Positions 34,216 to 43,892 are shown, counted from the stretch's first letter. The stretch: DNA of 64,000 nt from an uncultured Oscillospiraceae bacterium (GCA_949289045.1 CASEMN010000004.1:1-64000), one strand, 5' to 3'. Notes: generated by a model from the letters alone, not told the origin. Made by a program: numbers and translations.

Positions 34216-35736
34216 TTGAGTAATAACCTTTGGATTTTACTGGCCTTTGGCGCTTACTTGGCACTTATGATGGCAATCGGCGTCTACTCAGTGAAAAGGT
34301 CAAAAACCTCTGAGGATTATTTTCTCGGCGGCAGAAGCCTTTCAGGATGGGTTGCCGCAATGAGTGCACAGGCTTCCGATATGAGCGGATGGCTGCTTAT
34401 GGGCTTACCGGGAGCTATTTATGCTTTGGGTACAGGTCAGGTTTGGATTGCAGTAGGCCTTGCAATCGGTACCATACTTAACTGGACCATTGTTTCCTCT
34501 CGTCTTCGCAGATATACTGAAAGATGCGGAAATTCACTGACTCTTCCCGAATTTTTTGAAAACCGTTTTGAAGATAAATCAAGAGTTCTTCGTGTTGCAT
34601 CTTCTATCTTCATCATGATTTTCTTCTTAGTTTACACTGCATCAGGCTTTTCAGCAGGGGCTTCTCTTTTCTCTTCAGTTTTCGGAATTGATTATACTAT
34701 CGCTCTTCTTATCGGCGCCGCCGTTATTCTTATTTATACATTCCTCGGCGGATTCCTTGCCGTATGCTGGACAGACTTCGTTCAGGGCTTCATGATGATA
34801 ATTTCCCTCATGGTAGTTCCCTTTATCGCAATTAAGATGATCGGCGGTATGGGCGAAACCACAGCAATTCTTAACGGCATGGGTATTCATTTCCTTGATC
34901 CTACATACAGCGGCGGTGAAAAGCTCGGATTTATTGATATAATTTCACAGGTTGTTTGGGGTCTCGGCTATTTTGGTATGCCTCATATTCTCGTTCGCTT
35001 TATGGCAATTAAAGACAGCAAGGAAATTAGAAAATCCAGAATAATCGCAATTGTATGGGTCATTATTTCTCTCTCAGTTGCTTGCTTCCTGGGAATTATC
35101 GGTAAAGCATTCTTTGTTGACGCTCCTCTTACAGGAAACGATACAGAAAACGTATTTATCAACATGATAACTGAGATATTCTCTAACCGTCTCGGTATTC
35201 CGTTTATCGGAGGAATTATTCTCTGCGGCATACTTGCTGCAATTATGTCCACTGCTGATTCTCAGCTTCTTGTTACCGCTTCCGCTATATCTGAAGACCT
35301 CTACAAAGGTGTTATCAATAAAAACGCAAGCGATAAGAGTATGCTTAGAGTAAGCCGTATTGTTGTTCTTGTAGTTTCCGTTATCGCATTTATCATTGCT
35401 CTTAATCCGGACAACGGTATTATGGATCTTGTTTCATACGCATGGTCCGGCTTCGGTTCAGCATTTGGCCCCGTAGTTCTCATGGCTATTTTCTGGCGCC
35501 GCACAACAAGAACCGGTGCTGCTGCTGGAATGATAGGCGGCGGTTTAACCGTTATCCTTTGGGATTATATCCCCTTCGGCGGCAAGACAATCGCTGATAT
35601 GACAGGCCTCTATTCACTGGCTCCCGGATTTGCTATCGGTCTCATCCTTATAGTTATCGTAAGTCTCTTTACAGCAAAGCCCTCTGATAAAGTACTTAAA
35701 CTGTTTGATGAGGTTGAAAAGAATAAGGAATTTTAA
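34216..35736 (+). CDS. putP: Sodium/proline symporter PutP
   Basis: The protein is about 506 residues from TTG 34216 (GAGGAG 8 nt upstream; an in-frame GTG at 34207 overlaps that site). About 13 transmembrane segments of the solute:sodium symporter family are present. SEDYFLGGRSLSGWVAAMSA, QASDMSGWLLMGLPGA (Na+ site region), YTASGFSAGASLF and AIMSTADSQLLVTASAISED are strongly PutP-like. It imports proline with Na+. It is monocistronic, flanked by its own promoter and terminator. Confidence 0.93.
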   Translation: MSNNLWILLAFGAYLALMMAIGVYSVKRSKTSEDYFLGGRSLSGWVAAMSAQASDMSGWLLMGLPGAIYALGTGQVWIAVGLAIGTILNWTIVSSRLRRYTERCGNSLTLPEFFENRFEDKSRVLRVASSIFIMIFFLVYTASGFSAGASLFSSVFGIDYTIALLIGAAVILIYTFLGGFLAVCWTDFVQGFMMIISLMVVPFIAIKMIGGMGETTAILNGMGIHFLDPTYSGGEKLGFIDIISQVVWGLGYFGMPHILVRFMAIKDSKEIRKSRIIAIVWVIISLSVACFLGIIGKAFFVDAPLTGNDTENVFINMITEIFSNRLGIPFIGGIILCGILAAIMSTADSQLLVTASAISEDLYKGVINKNASDKSMLRVSRIVVLVVSVIAFIIALNPDNGIMDLVSYAWSGFGSAFGPVVLMAIFWRRTTRTGAAAGMIGGGLTVILWDYIPFGGKTIADMTGLYSLAPGFAIGLILIVIVSLFTAKPSDKVLKLFDEVEKNKEF

Positions 35737-35764
35737 TGTTGATAATTTAAAAGCACATAAAATG

Positions 35765-35793
35765 AAAGGACTTCCGATTTTGGAAGTCCTTTT
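35765..35793 (+). terminator. Intrinsic terminator of putP
   Basis: A stem AAAGGACTTCC/GGAAGTCCTTT with a 6-nt loop is followed by TTTTCTTTCTT, 29 nt after the putP stop. Confidence 0.88.
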
Positions 35794-35911
35794 CTTTCTT
35801 ATCGCAAGAATTTATTTAGCCAAAAATTTTTATTGAATGTTTAAGTTGAATTATGTGTTATTGTGTTTCTCTGTAGGCAATTATAAATATATCTTTGAGA
35901 AAGTGTTATTC

Positions 35912-36070
35912 ATGAATAGACCGTGTAATAATTATAACAATGCTCAGGCAATATCTATCATTCCCTTTAAGACAGTTAAAACCAACCGCAGCCACATTTT
36001 AATATTCATGCCATTATTACACTGGGCATTTATAAATCCTTTTGCCGCTAACTGCAATGTAAACGACTGA
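35912..36070 (+). CDS. Possible small protein of 52 residues, unknown
   Basis: In the 399-bp stretch between putP and the ABC operon there is one open frame with ATG 35912 (TTGAGAAAG about 10 nt upstream) and TGA at 36068. The product starts MNRPCNNYNNAQAISIIPF and has a hydrophobic middle (HILIFMPLLHWAFINPF). A terminator follows at 36096. The base composition resembles the intergenic DNA and I recognise no family, so it may be chance. A small membrane peptide is the best alternative reading. Confidence 0.3.
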   Translation: MNRPCNNYNNAQAISIIPFKTVKTNRSHILIFMPLLHWAFINPFAANCNVND

Positions 36071-36095
36071 TATAAAACTTAAATTATACACAAAC

Positions 36096-36124
36096 AAAAG
36101 GGACAGTACACACTGTCCCTTTTT
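36096..36124. terminator. Terminator of the amino-acid ABC operon
   Basis: A stem AAAAGGGACAGT/ACTGTCCCTTTT with a 4-nt loop lies 12 nt after the ATPase stop on the minus strand. It can also end plus-strand transcription. Confidence 0.88.
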
Positions 36125-36135
36125 ATTAAACAATA

Positions 36136-36891
36136 TTAAAGCACCTTTGAAAGGAACTCTTTAAGTCTCGGATTCTGAGGATTTTCAAAGAAATCTTTGG
36201 GATTATTTTCCTCGATTATTCTTCCGTCATCCATAAAGATTACTCTGGTTCCCACTTCACGGGCAAATCCCATTTCATGGGTTACAACAACCATTGTCAT
36301 ACCGCTGTCGGCAAGGTCTTTCATAAGAGCGAGAACCTCACCTACCATTTCCGGGTCAAGGGCCGACGTAGGCTCATCAAAGAGTATAACGTCCGGATTC
36401 ATAGCCATGGAACGGATAATAGCCACACGCTGCTTCTGACCACCTGAAAGCTGAGAGGGATAGACGTTTGCCTTATCCTCAAGACCGATTCTTTTAAGAA
36501 GATCCATTGCAGTTTTTTTGGCCTCTTCCTTTATCTGGGCCTTGCTCTTCCCTGTTTTTTTGCGGTTCTTATTGCCGACATAGACAGGAGCAAGCATTAT
36601 GTTTTCAAGTACGGTCTTATTATTAAAAAGATTGAAATGCTGGAAAACCATACCCATCTTCTGGCGGTGAACATTGATATCAACTTTCATATCGGCAATA
36701 TCAACGCCCTTAAAAATAATCTGTCCGGAGGTGGGGTCTTCCATACAGTTAAGGCATCTGAGGAAGGTACTTTTACCGGAACCGGAGGGGCCGATTACAA
36801 CAACCTTTTCGCCTTTTTCGATATTTATGTTTATATCTTTAAGAACATGGAGCTTGCCGAAGCTTTTGTTAAGGTTAACGACTTCTATCAC
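36136..36891 (-). CDS. Polar amino-acid ABC transporter, ATP-binding protein (GlnQ type)
   Basis: The 251-residue ATPase has Walker [11 protein letters not shown] (34-43), the Q-loop VFQHFNLF, signature [12 protein letters not shown], Walker [15 protein letters not shown], and the switch His in [10 protein letters not shown]. It belongs to the PAAT family and powers uptake by the permease and binding protein of the same operon. A basic insert ([17 protein letters not shown]) lies before the helical domain. The start is GTG 36891, overlapping the end of the permease gene by 17 nt. Confidence 0.92.
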   Translation of the reverse strand: MIEVVNLNKSFGKLHVLKDININIEKGEKVVVIGPSGSGKSTFLRCLNCMEDPTSGQIIFKGVDIADMKVDINVHRQKMGMVFQHFNLFNNKTVLENIMLAPVYVGNKNRKKTGKSKAQIKEEAKKTAMDLLKRIGLEDKANVYPSQLSGGQKQRVAIIRSMAMNPDVILFDEPTSALDPEMVGEVLALMKDLADSGMTMVVVTHEMGFAREVGTRVIFMDDGRIIEENNPKDFFENPQNPRLKEFLSKVL

Positions 36892-37585
36892 TCTTCCTCA
36901 AACTCCTTTCCATAATTTTAATAAGCAGACTGATTATAAGAACTATTGCTATATAAATAAGAGCCATTACAAGGTAGGGTACCATAAACTCATAGTTGTT
37001 AGTACCGATATAGTTAAAGGCAACATACAGGTCGGTTGCACCAACGAAGCTTACAACTGAGGTCTCTTTAATAAGAGCTATGAACTCGTTGCCGAGAGTG
37101 GGGAGTATGTTCTTAACAGCCTGAGGGATAACTATACGCATCATTGTAGTTGAATAGCTAAGGCCCAAAGAGCGACCGCCCTCCATCTGACCTATATCAA
37201 CTGACTGAATACCGCTTCGCATAATCTCGGAAATATAAGCACCGCTATTCATACCGAAAACAACTACAGAAACAGCAACGGAGCTTAGTTTTAGGCCCAT
37301 AAGGGGAAGCATTACATAGTAGAATACAAGAAGCTGTACAACTACCGGAGTTCCTCTAAACAGAGCAACATAAAAGCTGCATATACCGTTTAAAACTTTC
37401 GGAAGAGTTTTATATTTCGGCAGCACTCTTACTGTTGCAATAAGCGTACCTATCACTATACCTATAAGCAAACCGCAAACAGCGATTATCATGGTATTTT
37501 GTAAACCTGTAAGTACGCTTCTGTAACCGCCTCCATCTAAGAAAGACTCCAGGAAAGCTTCTACTTTTATATCAAAATTTCCCAT
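36875..37585 (-). CDS. Polar amino-acid ABC transporter, permease
   Basis: The 236-residue protein has about five membrane segments and the His/Glu/Arg/Opine-type permease start ([22 protein letters not shown] read in parts). [19 protein letters not shown] and the EAA loop [20 protein letters not shown], then [19 protein letters not shown], are typical. No second permease is present, so a homodimer is expected. It lies between the binding protein gene and the ATPase gene. Confidence 0.92.
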   Translation of the reverse strand: MGNFDIKVEAFLESFLDGGGYRSVLTGLQNTMIIAVCGLLIGIVIGTLIATVRVLPKYKTLPKVLNGICSFYVALFRGTPVVVQLLVFYYVMLPLMGLKLSSVAVSVVVFGMNSGAYISEIMRSGIQSVDIGQMEGGRSLGLSYSTTMMRIVIPQAVKNILPTLGNEFIALIKETSVVSFVGATDLYVAFNYIGTNNYEFMVPYLVMALIYIAIVLIISLLIKIMERSLRKSDRSR

Positions 37586-37609
37586 ATCACTTTTCCTTAT
37601 TCACGCAAC

Positions 37610-37637
37610 AAGCCTCACCTGGTTAGGGTGAGGTTTG
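37610..37637 (-). other. Hairpin between binding-protein and permease genes
   Basis: CCTCACC (37613-37619) and GGTGAGG (37627-37633) form a 7-bp stem with flanking AA/TT pairs and only a weak T run. Such hairpins commonly lower downstream expression and stabilise the binding-protein message. Confidence 0.6.
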
Positions 37638-37670
37638 TTATAGTTAATGTTCTGTCTGATTAGCTTTAAA

Positions 37671-38525
37671 TTATGCCATTTCGTTAATGGCTTTAACGAT
37701 TGCTTCAGCGGGAGCTTCGTCAACGATTACATAGTTGATGTTGCCGTTGATAAGATCCTGAATTGCAAGAGAAGCGTTCTTGTATCCTACGAAGGTAGCT
37801 TTAAGTCCGGGGAATCCAAAGCCTTCCATGTCGCCCTGAACATAAGCAGCACCTGTTGTACCGTTCTGTCCGCCGATTTTAACTGTTGAATCAAAGCCGT
37901 TGAGAATTGCCTCAACATCTTCCTTTGTCTCGCAGTTGTCAAATGTTGTATCGTCACCCTTTACAACAACCTTCTGAGAAGCCTGATAGTAGGAATCTGA
38001 GAAAGTAACATACTTCTGACGTGTTTCATTTACAGTAAGACCTGCCATTGCGATATCACACTTCTGCTGACCAACTGAAAGGCAAACAGCATCAAAGTCC
38101 ATGTTCTTGATTACAAGCTCTTTACCAAGCTTTTCAGCAAGAGCTGCTGCGATTTCCATATCAATGCCGAGGTATTTGTCGCCATCCATGTACTCGAAGG
38201 GCTCAAAAGCTGCGTTTGTTGCAACAATAAGCTGATCCTTAGATGCATCCTCTTCAGCAGACTCTACAGGTGTAGGTGTACCGCCTGCGAAATATTTGTT
38301 GCAGATTTCTTCAAATGTACCGTTCTCTTTAATCTCAGCGATAAATGCGTTTACCTGCTCAAGAAGCTCGGGCTGGTTCTTATCAACGCCGAAAGCATAA
38401 ACCTCATCTGTGAGCTTTATGTCGATAACTTTAACTTTTGCAGTTTCTCCGCCGCAGGCTGCGAAAGCTGCAACCATAAGTACGATTGCCATTAATACTG
38501 AAAGAATTTTAACTGACTTTTTCAT
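37671..38525 (-). CDS. Amino-acid ABC transporter binding lipoprotein with circularly permuted fold
   Basis: The 284-residue lipoprotein has its lipid Cys at 24. Residues 31-79 (VKVIDIKLTDEVYAFGVDKN, then PELLEQVNAFIAEIKENGTF and EEICNKYF) are the segment that normally ends SBP_bac_3 proteins. A linker (80-96, TPTPVESAEEDASKD) follows, then the normal start DQLIVATNAAFEPFEYMDG and the remainder of the domain, which stops at YVIVDEAPAEAIVKAI without the usual C-terminal tail. All parts are present once, in rotated order. Ligand contacts look intact (FEPFEY, DIAMAGLTVNETRQ, GGQNGTTGAAYVQG, VDEAP). Substrate class: polar amino acid. It has its own promoter and a good GGGAGG site. Confidence 0.88.
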   Translation of the reverse strand: MKKSVKILSVLMAIVLMVAAFAACGGETAKVKVIDIKLTDEVYAFGVDKNQPELLEQVNAFIAEIKENGTFEEICNKYFAGGTPTPVESAEEDASKDQLIVATNAAFEPFEYMDGDKYLGIDMEIAAALAEKLGKELVIKNMDFDAVCLSVGQQKCDIAMAGLTVNETRQKYVTFSDSYYQASQKVVVKGDDTTFDNCETKEDVEAILNGFDSTVKIGGQNGTTGAAYVQGDMEGFGFPGLKATFVGYKNASLAIQDLINGNINYVIVDEAPAEAIVKAINEMA

Positions 38526-38558
38526 TACCTTGTCCTCCCTGAATTTAGTTATGTCAAT

Positions 38559-38586
38559 ATTATAACATTCTTTTAAATATAATCAA
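38559..38586 (-). promoter_or_regulatory. Promoter of the amino-acid ABC operon
   Basis: Minus strand: TTGATT (38581-38586), 16 bp, TATAAT (38559-38564) with a TGT extended -10. Transcription would start about 25 nt before the binding-protein ATG. Confidence 0.78.
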
Positions 38587-38630
38587 GCCCCTTTTGCATA
38601 TTTTTTGAATTTTATGTATAAATATTCAAA

Positions 38631-39518
38631 TCAGACTATAAAATCAACAAGATTCTGCATATCTATAGGTAATTTAGCGTATATATTCATTCTTTTTTCA
38701 GTTACGGGATGAGTAAACTCAAGTTTTCCGCAATGAAGTGCATGTCTTTGGATTAAATCACAGCTTCCGCCGTACATATCATCACCTGCCAGTGGTGTGT
38801 CCATATGAGAAAAATGCACTCTTATTTGATGCGTTCTGCCTGTTTCAAGGTTTATCTCCAAAAATGAAAGCCCGTTTCCGCTTTTTATGCATTTCCAGTG
38901 GGTAACAGCTCTGTCACCCTCTTTTCCCGCAGCCCGCAGTGTTTTCATAGGGTCTGGACGGTATATGGGTACATCTATGGTGCCCTTTCCTGCATATTCA
39001 CCCTGTACAATTGCATAATAGGTCTTTTTTATTTCACCTGCCCAAAGCTCGTCTGAAAGCCTTGAAGCTGCAAAGGGATTAAGAGCACACAAAACTATTC
39101 CGGAAGTATTTTTATCCAGCCTACCTATGGATCGGAATGCTCCTGTATCCCCCTTTTCGCATAAATAATATGCAACAGCGTTGGCAAGGGTATCTCCCTG
39201 ATGATTATGGGTAGGGTGCATTGCAAGCCCGGCCTGTTTATTTATAAGCAGGATATCCTCATCGGCATAGATGACATCTATGGGAATATTTATGGGCTCA
39301 ACTGAGGATTCCTCCTGCGATATATTTATCTCAATAACTTCTCCCGATTTTACTTTATCAATAGTTCTGATTTTTTCAACGTTTCGCATCATTCCGTCTG
39401 GATACTGTTTTAAACTCATTGCAAGACGGTAGGACATTTTAACATGGCTTCTCAGAAAATGTATAAGCTTTGCTCCGTCCATTTCTTCCGGGACGGTAAA
39501 TTCAAGTTTCCGCTTCAT
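38631..39518 (-). CDS. RluA-family pseudouridine synthase
   Basis: The protein is about 295 residues from ATG 39518 (AAAGAG upstream). A longer frame to 39590 only translates the terminator of the ribosomal operon. It has an N-terminal S4-like RNA-binding part (GAKLIHFLRSHVKMSYRLA), the core IGRLDKNTSGIVLCALN with the catalytic Asp, and LEINLETGRTHQIRVHFSH and TPLAGDDMYGG. It converts uridine to pseudouridine in rRNA or tRNA; RluD-like or YlyB-like specificity cannot be told apart here. Confidence 0.88.
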   Translation of the reverse strand: MKRKLEFTVPEEMDGAKLIHFLRSHVKMSYRLAMSLKQYPDGMMRNVEKIRTIDKVKSGEVIEINISQEESSVEPINIPIDVIYADEDILLINKQAGLAMHPTHNHQGDTLANAVAYYLCEKGDTGAFRSIGRLDKNTSGIVLCALNPFAASRLSDELWAGEIKKTYYAIVQGEYAGKGTIDVPIYRPDPMKTLRAAGKEGDRAVTHWKCIKSGNGLSFLEINLETGRTHQIRVHFSHMDTPLAGDDMYGGSCDLIQRHALHCGKLEFTHPVTEKRMNIYAKLPIDMQNLVDFIV

Positions 39519-39562
39519 TTTTATCAACTCTTTAAAGAAAAATAAACTCACATAATACAAAA

Positions 39563-39589
39563 TGCGGCATCCGAAATACGGATGCCGCA
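39563..39589 (-). terminator. Terminator of the S10-spc-alpha operon
   Basis: An 11-bp stem (TGCGGCATCCG/CGGATGCCGCA) with a 5-nt loop and TTTTGTATT after it on the minus strand. It lies 28 nt beyond the rplQ stop. Confidence 0.88.
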
Positions 39590-39616
39590 AAGGTTACCAT
39601 TTATATTATCAATTAA

Positions 39617-39967
39617 TCAGACAAGCTCGATGATGCACATCTCCGCTGCGTCACCACGGCGGGGGCCTGTTTTGATAATACGGCAATAACCGCCGTTCTT
39701 CTCTTTATACTTGGGGGCAATCTCTGTGAACAGCTTCTTAACAACATCTTCCTTTGTGATGTAAGCAAGAGCTGTACGCTTTGCCTGAAGGCTATCGTCC
39801 TTGGCAACAGTAATCATTTTCTCTGCCATAGCACGAACTTCCTTTGCCCTAGTAACGGTGGTTTCTATTCTGCCATTCTCTAAGAGATAGGTTACCATAG
39901 CTCTGAGCATTGCTCTTCTGTGGTCGGTTGTACGGCCAAGCTTTCTGGTACCGGGCATTAAAATCAC
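39617..39967 (-). CDS. rplQ: 50S ribosomal protein L17
   Basis: The 116-residue protein has [39 protein letters not shown] helices and the C-terminal [16 protein letters not shown]. It is the last gene of the alpha operon, directly after rpoA and before the operon terminator. Confidence 0.97.
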   Translation of the reverse strand: MILMPGTRKLGRTTDHRRAMLRAMVTYLLENGRIETTVTRAKEVRAMAEKMITVAKDDSLQAKRTALAYITKEDVVKKLFTEIAPKYKEKNGGYCRIIKTGPRRGDAAEMCIIELV

Positions 39968-39997
39968 TCCTTTACCGTTATTGGTATGAAATCGGTT

Positions 39998-40948
39998 TTA
40001 TTCCTCTTCCTTGCGAAGACCAAAGCCGAGGGTATCAAGCTTAGCTACAACCTCATCAAGAGATTTACGGCCAAGGTTTCTAACCTTCATCATGTCGTCT
40101 TCGGTTTTGCCGATAAGGTCTTCAACCGTATTGATGCCCGCTCTCTTAAGGCAATTGTAGGAGCGGACGGACAGGTCAAGTTCCTCAATGGTCATCTCTA
40201 ACACTTTTTCCTTACCGTTGTCATCCTTGACAACCATAATTTCAGTGTCATATGCCTCCTCAGAGAGATCAACAAACAGGTTGAGGTGCTCGTTGAGGAT
40301 CTTGGCTCCCAACGAAACGGCTTCCTTAGCGGAGATTGTTCCGTTGGTCCACACTTCAAGCGTAAGCTTGTCGTAGTCAGTTATCTGACCGACACGTGTG
40401 TTTTCAACTGTATAGTTCACCTTGAGTACAGGTGTGTAAATTGAATCAATCGCAATTACTCCGATTGCAGGCTGCATAAGCTGCTTGTTGCGCTCAGCAG
40501 GTACATAGCCCCTGCCCTTGTCAACAGTAAGCTCCATGCTTACATGAGCGTCGCTGTCAAGGGAGGCGATATGATGATCCGGATTGAGAATCTCAACCTC
40601 GGAATCCGCCTTAATGCTGCCGGCTGTAATCTCGCCTTCACCGCTTGCCTCGATGTAAACGGTCTTAGGACCGTCGCCGTGAATCTTGAGGATTACTCCC
40701 TTAAGGTTCAGAACTATCTCGGTTACGTCCTCCTTAACTCCCGGAAGAGTGGAGAATTCGTGAAGTGCGCCGTCAATCTTAACGGATGTAATGGCATATC
40801 CCGGAAGTGAGGAAAGGATAACTCTTCTAAGGCTGTTGCCCAGAGTTGTGCCGTAACCTCTCTCAAGGGGTTCAAGAGTGAACTTGCCGTAAGTTCCGTC
40901 AAGCGCTAAATCGGTAGCTTCGATTATGGGCTTTTCGATTTCAATCAT
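39998..40948 (-). CDS. rpoA: DNA-directed RNA polymerase alpha subunit
   Basis: The protein is about 316 residues from ATG 40948 (AAGGAGGG upstream; an upstream in-frame ATG at 40987 has no site). The N-terminal assembly domain has [20 protein letters not shown] and [16 protein letters not shown]; the C-terminal DNA-binding domain has [22 protein letters not shown] and [11 protein letters not shown]. Its place after rpsD is standard. Confidence 0.98.
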   Translation of the reverse strand: MIEIEKPIIEATDLALDGTYGKFTLEPLERGYGTTLGNSLRRVILSSLPGYAITSVKIDGALHEFSTLPGVKEDVTEIVLNLKGVILKIHGDGPKTVYIEASGEGEITAGSIKADSEVEILNPDHHIASLDSDAHVSMELTVDKGRGYVPAERNKQLMQPAIGVIAIDSIYTPVLKVNYTVENTRVGQITDYDKLTLEVWTNGTISAKEAVSLGAKILNEHLNLFVDLSEEAYDTEIMVVKDDNGKEKVLEMTIEELDLSVRSYNCLKRAGINTVEDLIGKTEDDMMKVRNLGRKSLDEVVAKLDTLGFGLRKEEE

Positions 40949-41023
40949 TTCAAAACCCTCCTTATTTTTAGCAGCTCGGGGCTGCATGTGAGTAGTCCTT
41001 CACAATACTGTCAGGCGACACTA

Positions 41024-41650
41024 TTATTTAGAGTAGAACTCAACGATAAGATGCTCTTCAACGGGAGCCTCAATCTGATCACGAGTGGGAAGATTGAGAA
41101 CCTTTGCTGAGAAAGCCTCTGCATCACGGTCAAGCCACTGGGGAACGGGACGTGCACCGTTTGCCTCAATAACTGCCTTGATCTTTTCGCTGTCACGGCT
41201 CTTCTGACGGATTGTTACAACATCGCCAGCCTTGAGAAGGTAAGAGGGAATATCAACTCTCTTGCCGTTAACCTCATAGTGACCGTGGTTTACAAGCTGT
41301 CTTGCCTCAATTCTGGAGCTTGCCCAGCCGAGGAGATAGACAACGTTGTCTATACGGCTTTCGCAAATCTGGAGCAGGTTGTCACCGGTAACGCCCTGTT
41401 TGCGCTCTGCCATAAGGAAATATTTATGGAACTGGCCTTCCTGAATACCGTAGTAACGTCTAGCCTGCTGCTTTGCGCGAAGCTGAAGTCCATACTCGGA
41501 AGACTTTTTGCGGCCCTGACCATGCTGTCCGGGAGCATAAGCACGGCGTGCAAGAGCACACTTATCTGTATAGCATCTTGAGCCTTTAAGGAAAAGCTTT
41601 TTGCCCTCACGGCGGCAAAGTTTGCATACCGCGTCGGTATATCTTGCCAT
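41024..41650 (-). CDS. rpsD: 30S ribosomal protein S4 (zinc-binding form)
   Basis: The 208-residue protein has Cys9, Cys12, Cys26 and Cys31, which form the zinc knuckle of C+ type S4 proteins, and the S4 RNA-binding domain [20 protein letters not shown]. The gene stays inside the alpha operon between rpsK and rpoA, whereas in Bacillus subtilis rpsD is elsewhere; this agrees with Clostridia. Confidence 0.97.
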   Translation of the reverse strand: MARYTDAVCKLCRREGKKLFLKGSRCYTDKCALARRAYAPGQHGQGRKKSSEYGLQLRAKQQARRYYGIQEGQFHKYFLMAERKQGVTGDNLLQICESRIDNVVYLLGWASSRIEARQLVNHGHYEVNGKRVDIPSYLLKAGDVVTIRQKSRDSEKIKAVIEANGARPVPQWLDRDAEAFSAKVLNLPTRDQIEAPVEEHLIVEFYSK

Positions 41651-41674
41651 GTGGTTACACCTCCAAAAATTAGG

Positions 41675-42082
41675 TTATACGCGTCTTCTTTTGGGCGGAC
41701 GGCATCCGTTGTGGGGGATGGGAGTAACATCCTTAATCATGTTAACCTCAAGACCCGCTGTCTGAAGAGCTCTGATAGCTGCTTCACGTCCTGCTCCGGG
41801 ACCTTTAACATAAACTTCAACTGTCTTCATGCCATGCTCCATAGCTGCCTTAGCTGCTGTTTCAGCGGCTGTCTGTGCAGCGTAGGGAGTTGACTTTCTT
41901 GAACCTCTGAAGCCCATTTCGCCGGCGCTTGCCCAAGAAACGGCATTACCCTGAGTATCCGTAATGGTAACAATTGTGTTGTTGAATGTGGACTGGATAT
42001 GTGCAGCGCCACGCTCAATGTTTTTGCGTTCACGACGACGGCGTGTTGAAGCCGTCTTCTTTGCGGAACCCTTAGTAGCCAT
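41675..42082 (-). CDS. rpsK: 30S ribosomal protein S11
   Basis: The 135-residue protein has [20 protein letters not shown] and [20 protein letters not shown], with the basic tail ending [10 protein letters not shown]. It lies on the 30S platform and follows rpsM by 16 nt. Confidence 0.98.
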   Translation of the reverse strand: MATKGSAKKTASTRRRRERKNIERGAAHIQSTFNNTIVTITDTQGNAVSWASAGEMGFRGSRKSTPYAAQTAAETAAKAAMEHGMKTVEVYVKGPGAGREAAIRALQTAGLEVNMIKDVTPIPHNGCRPPKRRRV

Positions 42083-42098
42083 TCGTATCCCTCCTAGC

Positions 42099-42467
42099 TT
42101 ATTTCTTCTTGTTAGCTATCGTCTTCTTCGGACCCTTGCGTGTACGTGCGTTTGTCTTTGAACGCTGTCCTCTTACGGGCAGGCCCTTGCGGTGACGCAC
42201 ACCACGATAGCAACCGATTTCGATAAGCCTTTTGATATCAAACGCTGTTTCACGGCGAAGGTCACCCTCTACCTTAACGTTGTGATCTATATATTCACGA
42301 AGCTTTGAAACATCGTCCTCGCTTAAATCCTTAACTCTTGTTTCAGGATTTACGCCTGTTGCTGCAATAATGTCGCCGGCTGTTTTACGACCGATGCCGA
42401 AGATGTAAGTAAGAGCAATCTCAACTTTCTTATCTCTGGGCAGGTCAACACCTGATATACGCGCCAT
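42099..42467 (-). CDS. rpsM: 30S ribosomal protein S13
   Basis: The 122-residue protein has [49 protein letters not shown] and a lysine-rich tail. It contacts the P-site tRNA and the subunit bridges. Confidence 0.98.
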   Translation of the reverse strand: MARISGVDLPRDKKVEIALTYIFGIGRKTAGDIIAATGVNPETRVKDLSEDDVSKLREYIDHNVKVEGDLRRETAFDIKRLIEIGCYRGVRHRKGLPVRGQRSKTNARTRKGPKKTIANKKK

Positions 42468-42505
42468 TTGTCAGTTGCACCTCCATTTACTGGTTTGCGT
42501 CGGGA

Positions 42506-42619
42506 TTAGCCCTGACGCTGCTTGTGCTTGGGATTTTCACAGATAACCATGACTTTTCCCTTGCGTTTAATTATCTTACACTTTTCGCAAATTTTCTTGA
42601 CAGAAGGTCTGACTTTCAT
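42506..42619 (-). CDS. rpmJ: 50S ribosomal protein L36 (zinc form)
   Basis: This 37-residue protein begins [20 protein letters not shown]. Cys11, Cys14, Cys27 and His32 form the zinc site. It lies in the usual place between infA and rpsM, with a GGAGGT-type site just before the ATG at 42619. Confidence 0.95.
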   Translation of the reverse strand: MKVRPSVKKICEKCKIIKRKGKVMVICENPKHKQRQG

Positions 42620-42644
42620 TATAGAATACCTCCTTAGCTGAAAG

Positions 42645-42863
42645 CTATTTAGAACGCCATGTTATACGCCCACGGGTGAAGTCGTATGGCGACATCTCGA
42701 CTGTCACTTTATCTCCCGGAAGTATGCGTATATAGTTCATACGAAGCTTACCGGAAATATGGGCTAAAATTCTGTGGCCGTTTTCCAGCTCAACCTTGAA
42801 TGTTGCGTTGGGCAGGGATTCAACCACTGTACCCTCAATCTCGATCATTTCCTGTTTTGACAC
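42645..42863 (-). CDS. infA: Translation initiation factor IF-1
   Basis: The 72-residue single OB-fold protein has [40 protein letters not shown] and [13 protein letters not shown]. It binds the 30S A-site during initiation. It lies between the KOW protein gene and rpmJ, as in most Firmicutes. Confidence 0.97.
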   Translation of the reverse strand: MSKQEMIEIEGTVVESLPNATFKVELENGHRILAHISGKLRMNYIRILPGDKVTVEMSPYDFTRGRITWRSK

Positions 42864-42875
42864 AACTAACCCTCC

Positions 42876-43130
42876 TTACAGTTTACTTTCTTTTTCGGCG
42901 AATCTCGCCAAAGCTTTTCTTAAGCTGCAATCAGTAGCCATCTCCTGCTCGGTTAAAACCGTTTTCGCAGCACTTATATGCCTCAGGTTTTTCGCCTTCG
43001 GCCTTGCAAGCGGCCTTTGCTTTCCGTCACAGAGAAGAACTCTCTCCTCCTGAAAGCCCACCACTGCAAGAAAACTTCCTGCATCTCTGCCGGACTTTGA
43101 ATAAACAACGCTGCCGACTTTAATCTCCAT
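42876..43130 (-). CDS. KOW-domain RNA-binding protein (L14e/RplGB-like)
   Basis: The protein is about 84 residues from ATG 43130 (AAGGAGGCTGTC upstream); the longer frame to 43220 overlaps map. IKVGSVVYSKSGRDAGSFLA and RPLARPKAKNLRHI match the small KOW proteins encoded between map and infA in Clostridia and some Bacilli, which resemble eukaryotic and archaeal L14e/L27e. They may bind the ribosome; the role is not settled to my knowledge. Confidence 0.82.
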   Translation of the reverse strand: MEIKVGSVVYSKSGRDAGSFLAVVGFQEERVLLCDGKQRPLARPKAKNLRHISAAKTVLTEQEMATDCSLRKALARFAEKESKL

Positions 43131-43140
43131 GACAGCCTCC

Positions 43141-43890
43141 TTATAATACTGTGAGTATCTGGGGACCGTCCGCCGTGATGGCGATTGTATGCTCAAAATG
43201 GGCTGAAAGCTTACCGTCAAGGGTTACGACTGTCCAGCCGTCCGCCAGGGTTTCAACCCTCTCCGTGCCCTGATTTATCATGGGCTCGATGGCAATAGTC
43301 ATGCCCGGCAGAAGTCTTACGCCTCTGCCCGGTGTGCCGAAATTCGGTACACTTGGGTCTTCATGGAGCTTTGCGCCTACGCCGTGTCCGACAAACTGTC
43401 TTACTACGCCGTAGCCTCTTGCCTCGCAATAGCTTGAAACTGCCGCTCCGATGTCGCCTATTCGTCCGCCAGCGACAGCAGCTTTGATGCCTTCGTAAAG
43501 GCTCTCTCTCGTTGTGTCGCACAGCCGCTTTGCTTCCGGTGAAATATCACCTACTGCAAATGTGGCGGCGTTGTCGCCATTGAAACCGTCAATCTTCGCG
43601 CCAAGGTCAATGCTCACTATGTCGCCTGCCTTAAGCACTCGCTTTTTGCTCGGTATTCCATGAATAACCTCGTTATTTATGGAAATGCATGCGGTAGCCG
43701 GGAAACCGTACAAGTTAAGGAAATTCGGCTCAGCGCCGCATTTCTTTATATAATTGTAGGCTATACGGTCGATTTCATAGGTTGTTACACCCGGTTCGAC
43801 TGCCTCGCCGGCTGCCTTTAATGCTCCTGCGGAAATCCGGCATGCTTCTCGCATTAAAGCCAGTTCACGCTTTGTTTTCAGCACTATCAT
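43141..43890 (-). CDS. map: Methionine aminopeptidase, type I
   Basis: The 249-residue protein has all metal and active-site blocks: ISINNEVIHGIPS (His), SIDLGAKIDGFNGDNAATF (two Asp), VGHGVGAKLHEDP (His), IAIEPMI (Glu) and SAHFEHTIAI (Glu). It removes N-terminal Met from new proteins. It starts 2 nt after the adk stop with GGAGG in the end of adk. Confidence 0.97.
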   Translation of the reverse strand: MIVLKTKRELALMREACRISAGALKAAGEAVEPGVTTYEIDRIAYNYIKKCGAEPNFLNLYGFPATACISINNEVIHGIPSKKRVLKAGDIVSIDLGAKIDGFNGDNAATFAVGDISPEAKRLCDTTRESLYEGIKAAVAGGRIGDIGAAVSSYCEARGYGVVRQFVGHGVGAKLHEDPSVPNFGTPGRGVRLLPGMTIAIEPMINQGTERVETLADGWTVVTLDGKLSAHFEHTIAITADGPQILTVL

Positions 43891-43892
43891 GC

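Noticed and set aside
39519..39590. N-terminal extension of the RluA-type protein
   Set aside because: It is the translated terminator of the ribosomal operon and has no ribosome binding site.
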